The translations under genes were made by a program, and so were the position numbers. Under the pieces are notes generated by a model that was not told the origin of the DNA, searched no databases, and saw nothing but the letters and a program-made list of their open reading frames with translations. 8,118 nt of DNA, taken from positions 1 through 8,118 of the forward strand of contig JANXDN010000012.1 in NCBI GenBank assembly GCA_025058005.1, written 5' to 3'. Each line of letters starts with the position of its first letter. Position 1 is the first letter of the stretch. Below are positions 5,696-8,118 of the stretch, piece after piece. The stretch comes from Candidatus Aenigmatarchaeota archaeon (GTDB lineage: Archaea; Aenigmatarchaeota; Aenigmatarchaeia; CG10238-14).

Positions 5696-6007
5696 TTATT
5701 TCAAATTTTCCTTTTTCTTTATTATCTGCCTCATTACATCTTCCACAACTCTCTCCACGGCATTTAATACTTCCCAATCGCTATGAGATGCATAGAATAA
5801 ACCGTGAGTAGTTTCAAGATAACATTTTATCTCAAACAATTTATGCTCTCCTCTTTCCCTTACTTTGTCTAAAGAAAGCTTGAAAATTTTTATCGATTTT
5901 TCATCAAAAATTTTTTTGTATTTTTCTAATAGTCTTTCACAAATTTTCTTAATGTTTTGTTTTACTTCAGGCGAAAACCTATCAAAACCCACAAACTGAA
6001 CACTCAT
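5696..6007 (-). CDS. Probable HPF/RaiA-like ribosome hibernation (S30AE-type) protein
   Basis: 103 aa with the size and strand order of a single-domain ribosome hibernation factor, which binds the small subunit near the decoding centre and stops translation under stress. MSVQFVGFDRFSPEV would be strand 1, followed by a basic helix (15-32), then strands with IKIFKLSLDKV (39-49), LFEIKCYLETT (57-67) and LFYASHS (70-76), and a last helix DWEVLNAVERVVEDVMRQI (77-95) that closely resembles the D-x-x-x-A-I-D-x-x-x-x-x-L-x-x-Q pattern of HPF. The C-terminal dimerisation domain of long bacterial HPF is absent. The start has no Shine-Dalgarno and lies about 28 nt from a TATA-like box, so it is probably leaderless. 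It is divergent from the membrane-protein gene and upstream of tRNA-Gln on the same strand. The family call comes from pattern resemblance, not clear identity. Confidence 0.5.
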   Translation of the reverse strand: MSVQFVGFDRFSPEVKQNIKKICERLLEKYKKIFDEKSIKIFKLSLDKVRERGEHKLFEIKCYLETTHGLFYASHSDWEVLNAVERVVEDVMRQIIKKKENLK

Positions 6008-6031
6008 AAACTTTAATTAATAATTTTTTGA

Positions 6032-6043
6032 ATATTAAATTTA
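6032..6043. promoter_or_regulatory. TATA-like region shared by divergent HPF-like and membrane-protein genes
   Basis: ATATTAAATTTA reads TTTAATAT leftward and TAAATTTA rightward. Start sites about 26 nt away would fall near 6009 (HPF-like ATG at 6007) and near 6062-6066 (membrane protein, GTG at 6062 or ATG at 6071). Both genes would then have leaders of zero to five bases. The region is AT-rich, so this is only a plausible assignment. Confidence 0.35.
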
Positions 6044-6070
6044 CTGCCAATATTTGAATCAGTGGGGAAA

Positions 6071-6511
6071 ATGCTGTATAATATTAACTGGGGAGATGTT
6101 TTTGTAAAAATAGCAGGGACAATATTCGTGCTTTTACCAGCTTTTTTAGCCTTATTTATATTTCTATGGTCACCTGAAAACACTATATATTCTTTTTTCG
6201 CTATATTGGCTGAACTCTCGTTAATAGCAGGGATAATGGCAAAAGAAGAAGACACACAAATTCATTCTCTCATGACAATAATGGGATTTTTCATATCATT
6301 AATCTTGTCTACCATATTTAGTTGGAATTATGGCATAACAAATGGGATAGTGAATTTTTTGATATATTGGTGGGTTTGGTTGTCTTTATATTCTGCAGGC
6401 ATAAACATTTCTTTAAAACAGATAGATTTGAACATGCTCTTTGAGTCACTAATTGTTGTAGTCGGCAGCATAGCCACGCTTTCATGGTATTGGTTCGGTT
6501 TTTTCTTTTAA
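6071..6511 (+). CDS. Small integral membrane protein with about five helices, unknown function
   Basis: Not recognised. The 146-aa product is almost wholly hydrophobic, with predicted membrane helices at about 10-33, 39-57, 66-84, 89-110 and 122-145. The only polar stretches are the short loop AKEEDTQIH after helix 2 and SLKQIDLN before helix 5. There is no signal peptide, no metal-binding motif, and no conserved charged residue inside a helix that would suggest a transporter or enzyme. An in-frame GTG at 6062 would add three residues; the ATG is chosen because it leaves a few bases of leader after the likely TATA box. It is divergent from the HPF-like gene, and next to the decayed transposase. 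Base composition does not differ visibly from the surroundings. A lineage-specific membrane protein is the most that can be said. Confidence 0.65.
   Translation: MLYNINWGDVFVKIAGTIFVLLPAFLALFIFLWSPENTIYSFFAILAELSLIAGIMAKEEDTQIHSLMTIMGFFISLILSTIFSWNYGITNGIVNFLIYWWVWLSLYSAGINISLKQIDLNMLFESLIVVVGSIATLSWYWFGFFF
6499..6509 (+). terminator. Possible poly-T terminator at the end of the membrane-protein gene
   Basis: TTTTTTCTTTT overlaps the last codons and the stop of the gene. Archaeal polymerase can terminate at U-rich tracts, but the tract also encodes the final FFF, so its presence may be coincidental. The following 100 bases, up to the transposase remnant, hold no gene, tRNA or clear hairpin that I can see. 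Confidence 0.25.
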
Positions 6512-6611
6512 CTCAAATTGTTTGCATAAAATGTAAGCAGAATTTAGTTTAATCAAGTTTTACACTACCAACTGCGTCAATTGATGTATTGTTATGTTAT
6601 CAGGTGCTAAT

Positions 6612-7159
6612 TTAAATAAAAAAAATTAATTTTTCTTTAGTTTGCTCAATCAAACTTAGCCATTTATTCGTGTTTAAACTCAATTCTGATATACCTTCTT
6701 CTGCTGGTGTTTTGCCTAGATGATTTCTAATGAAATTGTGATAAATCTCAAAACCTTTCATAATTGCTTTAGCACTTTCTAAAGAACCATAAAAGCCACG
6801 CATTATTTTAGTTCTATCTCTTATCGTGTTATGTAATCTTTCTATTTTGTGGATAAATCCTGTTTCATCTGCTATTACAACGTTATGGGTTATCTTGCTT
6901 TTACCACTTATTTTGTTTAATCCAAAAACTTTACGAAGAACACGAGGATAACCTTGTAATCCATCTGTTGTAATTATTTTTGTATTGCCATTATTTGCAA
7001 ACTTTTTCTTAAAACATTTGTTAAATTTTCTTTTGTCCTGCTTTCCATATAGTCAGAAACCACAATAAAACGAATTTTTGTATCCATAACATCCACAAAC
7101 CAATTATTATATTTTTCTGTAGAAGAAAACCTATTTTGGTTTCTTGTGGTGCAAGATTT
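6612..7159 (-). pseudogene. Decayed IS6-like DDE transposase (5'-truncated, frameshifted)
   Basis: Reading leftward, one frame gives NRFSSTEKYNNW and then FVDVMDTKIRFIVVSDYMES, ending soon after at a stop. A second frame continues from about 7020 with KKFANNGNTKIITTDGL, then IERLHNTIRDRTKIMRGF, then AKAIMKGFEIYHNFIRNHLG and KTPAEEG, to the stop at 6612. These are the order and motifs of an IS6/IS240-type integrase core: the VMDTKxRF strand, the second catalytic Asp (TTDGL), the catalytic Glu (IERLH), and the C-terminal NFIRxHxGKTPAE. The frameshift lies at about 7008-7024. The N-terminal third (helix-turn-helix and the first catalytic Asp, usually in a WHADE-like motif) is missing; an in-frame stop lies at 7160-7162, close to the start of the lipoprotein gene. 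No matching terminal inverted repeats or target duplication were found. It cannot make an active enzyme. Confidence 0.85.
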
Positions 7160-7187
7160 TTATTTTTTATTTTTATATTTTTGACAT

Positions 7188-8118
7188 ATGAGAAGTAAAA
7201 TAAAGTCTACCCTATTGGTCATGTTGACGTCTTTGATAATGTCCTGTTCTACCCCTACTCATAAACCCGAAACTACTACACCAACCACTCAGATTCCAAG
7301 ATTGTACTGTTTAGAAAGAATTTACAATCAACAATTTCCAATCACAAGCAGAGATGAATTTTTTGAATCTATTAATAGACTTGTAGAATATAGAGAGGCA
7401 CAATATTTGGGTGCTTTTCATTCTCAAAACCCATTTTTATCTTTATCACTTAGCTATCCACTATTTGAAAGCTGTGTTCAAGAATTAAGTGATATAGGTA
7501 TATCAGAAGGATATTTAATTGTACCACTAGATTCTGTACTTTTGGATACAATAGCTCGAGAAGAAGCAATTAGAGAGGCATTTTTTGGAGAAAAGGCTGA
7601 GATTGAAAGGGAATTTTTTTTGATGTCCGCTGATTTGGGTATAGGTAGTTTAGGACGCGTTTTTGAAGTTGCAACCAGCTTAGATGATATCTACACAAAC
7701 ATTAGTGATGGATTAACATCGTATGATAAGTTTGTAATAGGAGCAATAATAGTTGATTTTATACCTGGTGTTGAAACTGATCTTTTTAAAGGAAGATTTT
7801 TACAACTATTGAAAAAACACGGTGTTCTGGTCGGCGTAAGAAAGGGTGATGGTTTATATGACTTTTATTCCATTCTGCGCGGTGCAGAGCCAAATGTTAC
7901 AAAATATAGTGTTTTGTTGGGAAGAGTTCAAAAAACAAATTCAAGTTTAGAAGAAGCAGCTCTCGCAGTAGAGGAAGCAATTATAGGAGCACAATCAGTT
8001 AGAGTTGAAATAGGTTCAGGAAATAGATTAGGTTTTTTAGGTCATTTGGATGATCCCAAGTTAAAAACCCCTACTTTGAGAATAGGTTTGGAAAGAAGTA
8101 GTGGCGTTTTAAGAACAC
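7188..8118 (+). CDS. Predicted lipoprotein of unknown function, N-terminal 310 codons
   Basis: Open to the right edge, so length and C-terminus are unknown. It begins with a lipoprotein signal: MRSKIK, a hydrophobic stretch, and the lipobox LIMSC with the lipidated Cys at residue 20. A Thr/Pro-rich linker (21-37) of the kind common on secreted archaeal proteins follows. The body should therefore be tethered outside the cell membrane. Residues 38-180 are mixed helical (EREFFLMSADLGIG at 139-152). Residues 182-201 contain FVIGAIIVDFIPGVETD, reminiscent of the hydrophobic pre-toxin segment (DFIPxVG) of polymorphic secreted toxins, but this resemblance is weak. No catalytic motif is visible up to 310. 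The ATG at 7188 has no Shine-Dalgarno and follows a T-rich tract (7155-7180) that could hold a TATA element for a leaderless mRNA. It sits at the broken edge of the transposase, so it may have arrived or been exposed by rearrangement. Confidence 0.75.
   Translation, partial: MRSKIKSTLLVMLTSLIMSCSTPTHKPETTTPTTQIPRLYCLERIYNQQFPITSRDEFFESINRLVEYREAQYLGAFHSQNPFLSLSLSYPLFESCVQELSDIGISEGYLIVPLDSVLLDTIAREEAIREAFFGEKAEIEREFFLMSADLGIGSLGRVFEVATSLDDIYTNISDGLTSYDKFVIGAIIVDFIPGVETDLFKGRFLQLLKKHGVLVGVRKGDGLYDFYSILRGAEPNVTKYSVLLGRVQKTNSSLEEAALAVEEAIIGAQSVRVEIGSGNRLGFLGHLDDPKLKTPTLRIGLERSSGVLRT

Noticed and set aside
6013..6255. Minus-strand 80-codon frame opposite the membrane-protein gene
   Set aside because: It fills the divergent promoter region and lies antisense to a better-supported gene with five clear membrane helices.
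6603..7152. GGTGC followed by an AT-rich tract at 6603 and again at 7148, considered as the ends of the IS element
   Set aside because: The two copies are direct rather than inverted, similarity stops after five bases apart from A/T richness, and the second lies within transposase-like coding sequence.
1..8118. CRISPR arrays, long tandem repeats, or rRNA
   Set aside because: No regularly spaced repeats or rRNA-like sequence were seen on either strand.

Overview
The window reads as chromosomal DNA from an AT-rich archaeon. Evidence: an archaeal class I CCA-adding enzyme, a stand-alone Elp3, an NcsA-type tRNA thiolase, TATA boxes placed about 25 nt before very short or absent leaders, one archaeal Shine-Dalgarno (GTGAT), and a tRNA with a D-loop insertion that looks like a non-canonical archaeal intron. 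Tight packing (genes abutting or overlapping tail to tail) and small proteins would suit a small-genome lineage such as DPANN, but the sequence alone does not fix the phylum. The mature tRNA is about 61% G+C, which does not suggest extreme thermophily.

Left part (1-2051): the N-terminal 274 codons of cca run leftward out of the window. A GT-A-like glycosyltransferase gene diverges from it, and the two may share one palindromic TATA box. Middle part (2048-5647): elp3 on the minus strand, a two-gene micro-operon of tiny proteins (56 and 27 aa) on the plus strand, then on the minus strand tRNA-Gln(UUG), a Trm9-like methyltransferase and ncsA, the last two abutting without a gap. Elp3 (cm5U34 formation), Trm9 (methyl ester to mcm5U34) and NcsA (2-thiolation) are the enzymes of the wobble-uridine mcm5s2U34 pathway. 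tRNA-Gln(UUG) is one of the three classic substrates of that pathway and lies directly upstream of two of the enzymes.

Right part (5696-8118): a probable HPF/RaiA-like ribosome-binding protein is divergent from a five-helix membrane protein. A decayed IS6-like transposase (5'-truncated, frameshifted) follows, and then the first 310 codons of an unrecognised lipoprotein leave the window on the right. Everything from 1 to about 6007, except the glycosyltransferase and the two tiny genes, concerns tRNA maturation or the ribosome. The last 1.5 kb is accessory in character. No CRISPR array, rRNA or second tRNA was seen.
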